A DNA stretch of 56,939 nt from Tubiluchus corallicola (taxonomy: Eukaryota; Priapulida; Priapulimorpha; Priapulimorphida; Tubiluchidae): positions 82,637-139,575 of the forward strand of contig JAQGDQ010000563.1 in the NCBI GenBank assembly GCA_030141605.1, given 5' to 3'. The notes below the pieces were generated by a model, which searched no databases, had not been told where the DNA came from, and was given only the letters and a program-made list of their open reading frames with translations. Every line of letters begins with the position of its first letter. Position 1 is the first letter of the stretch. Positions 55,336 through 56,939 of this stretch are shown here, in pieces. The translations under genes and the position numbers were made by a program.

Positions 55336-56939
55336 ATGGCTTACAAAATGGCTGTTGCTAGCTTATAAGGGCTACATCTTAGCTATCAAAGCATTCAGGA
55401 TAAAGATTTTGGTGTCTAAATATAGGTTTTCAAGGCCATGTCTGAAGATTATATGCCCCTATGATTACACCCAATTTCAAAATGGCAGGCAACATGTCTG
55501 CAAGTGTTGCACAAAATGACGAAATGCTTGCTTCGCCTTAAAATCATGAAACTTTGCATGATTCTAAAACCCAACCGGTTGATTAATTTTAGATATGGAG
55601 CCAATGGAAAATTATTGAAAATGTCCGTAGCATTAAAATGGCCGAAATAATAGCTGTTGTCAGCTCATAAGGGTCATATCTTTTAGGAATTGTAAACAAA
55701 GTCTACCTGGTTTGTCAACTAACATTCATGTACTGTCATATAGCAAGGTTATGTGTAACTGCTGGTATGGTTTCTCGAATGAATATTATAGGTACTGTAC
55801 TATATAATGTGCTAGGTATATAACTATTCTCTGATTAATGTCCTGAACAGGAAATGCATCCAGTACATAGATTTTTATGAAATTGTGATTGCCATAGGCC
55901 CCTGAAAAGAACAAGTTCTGTCAGCTCTTATTGGTTGCGACTAGATTTCAAATTTTGCCAGGAAAGAAAAAATACATAGCCTTCTCCACGTGATATGAGC
56001 TGAAGTGGTAACAGATTTTTTTTACTCTAAGCGTTTACCCTAGAGATAAGCTGCTGACTCACGACGTGTTTGTGCTTAAATATTGAACTGCACTCTGGTA
56101 TGGCAAAGAGAACACATGCATCCATGTGACAGCTGACAAAACACACAAATACTTATCCACAAGGAAAAAATGCTATTGGTTGCAATATTGAAGCATGCCA
56201 AACAGGTTGCAAATCAGGCAGAACCTTTGGGACCAGGCACTGATCCCTGTCATAATTTTTCTGTTACGTCTTCAACGCTTACCACATAGACCAGGCCAAC
56301 TTTTTCTTTTCCTGTCAGAATCTAAAATCTGATCTCAGCCAGTATGAGCTGGTAAAACTGATTCTTTTCAGAGACTACGGTATTCGAAATTTTATGAAAA
56401 GCAATATACCCTACGTTTTTTCCTGTTCTGGACAATAAGCAGATAATAGCAATATGCCAAACACATTATATAATATTGTATCGAAAATATTCATTCGAGA
56501 AACCTGTACCATCATTAAATATAACGTTGCCGTGCTGGGACAGTACGTGCATGTTAGTTGACAAATCAGGTAGACTTTGTTTACAATTCCTAAAAGATAT
56601 GACCCTTATGAGCTGACAACAGCTATTATTTCGGCCATTTTAATGCTACGGACATTTTCAATAATTTTCCATTGGCTCCATATCTAAAATTAATCAACTG
56701 GTTGGGTATTAGCATCGTGCAAATTTCATGATTTTAAGGCAAAGCAAGCATTTCGTCATTTTGTGCAACACTTGCAGACATGTTGCCTGCCATTTTTAAA
56801 TTGGGTGTAATCATAGGGGCATATAATCTTCAGACATGGCCTTGGAAACCTATATTTAGACACCAAAATCTTTATCCTGAATGCTTTGATAGCTAAGATG
56901 TAGCCCTTATAAGCTAGAAACAGCCATATTGTTAGCCAT
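55336..56939. repeat. Imperfect palindrome, arms about 770 bp, running off the window
   Basis: Position 55336 pairs with 56939, and about 56081 with about 56190, so the axis is near 56137. Examples of paired blocks: 'ggcttacaaaatggct' with the last bases of the window, 'aaggcaaagca' (right) with its complement near 55545, 'tcattcgagaaacc' (56491-56504) with 'ggtttctcgaatga' (55769-55782). The centre (about 56110-56165) is unpaired. The arms are moderately diverged. Confidence 0.9.

Noticed and set aside
1-56939. tRNA or rRNA genes
   Set aside because: No convincing T-arm box (GGTTCGAATCC-like) with cloverleaf context and no rRNA-like block was seen; a covariance-model scan would be needed to exclude them fully.

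Overview
The window looks like AT-rich nuclear DNA of an invertebrate animal. It has spliced-gene signals, a family-31 glycosyltransferase exon, a CR1/L2-type LINE, a Ty3/Gypsy LTR retrotransposon of the Gmr1 type, a probable Polinton capsid remnant, and very many minisatellites and dispersed non-coding repeats. No prokaryotic gene layout, operon or rRNA/tRNA gene was recognised. The phylum cannot be fixed from the sequence; Gmr1-type elements are known in deuterostomes and other animals. Only one host-gene segment is convincing: exon 1 of a beta-1,3-galactosyltransferase (B3GALT6-like) at 8.9-9.4 kb on the + strand.

Layout. 0-1.3 kb: nothing recognised. 1.3-3.8 kb: decayed LINE reverse transcriptase with 3' tail, followed by a second LINE-like 3' end near 4.48 kb. 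4.5-8.8 kb: non-coding, with a somewhat GC-richer block of unknown origin at 5.7-7.15 kb. 8.87-9.43 kb: galactosyltransferase exon. 9.4-13.7 kb: apparently intron or intergenic. 13.75-14.1 kb: copy 1 of a dispersed element. 14.91-15.21 kb: probable solo LTR. 16.4-16.9, 21.8-22.3, 27.4-28.0, 34.6-36.2, 36.6-37.0 and 51.4-51.6 kb: mosaic copies of a second dispersed family. 22.7-25.6 kb: four copies of a third family, in long and short forms. 25.66-26.9 kb: 29-bp minisatellite. 28.0-28.8 kb: 80/81-bp tandem array. 29.7-33.8 kb: duplicated segment, one copy interrupted by a 470-bp solo LTR, with a 16-bp minisatellite between the copies and a third, inverted fragment. 37.9-41.0 kb: CA-rich repeat pair enclosing a 30-bp minisatellite and a Polinton-like capsid fragment. 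41.06-49.31 kb: a complete LTR retrotransposon on the minus strand with two LTRs, 5-bp target duplications, PBS, polypurine tract and a gag-protease-integrase-RT-RNase H coding region broken by one frameshift and one stop. 49.3-52.3 kb: mostly featureless. 52.4-56.9 kb: fragments of a fourth family, ending in an imperfect palindrome of at least 1.6 kb that runs off the window.

Two themes stand out. First, the LTR element has integrase before reverse transcriptase, the Copia-like order that defines Gmr1-type Gypsy elements, and its Gag carries a region resembling the vertebrate SCAN domain. Second, several minisatellites are not free-standing: they lie inside dispersed repeats, and two different arrays sit at the same internal position of one family. 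This suggests that mobile non-autonomous elements seed the tandem arrays.
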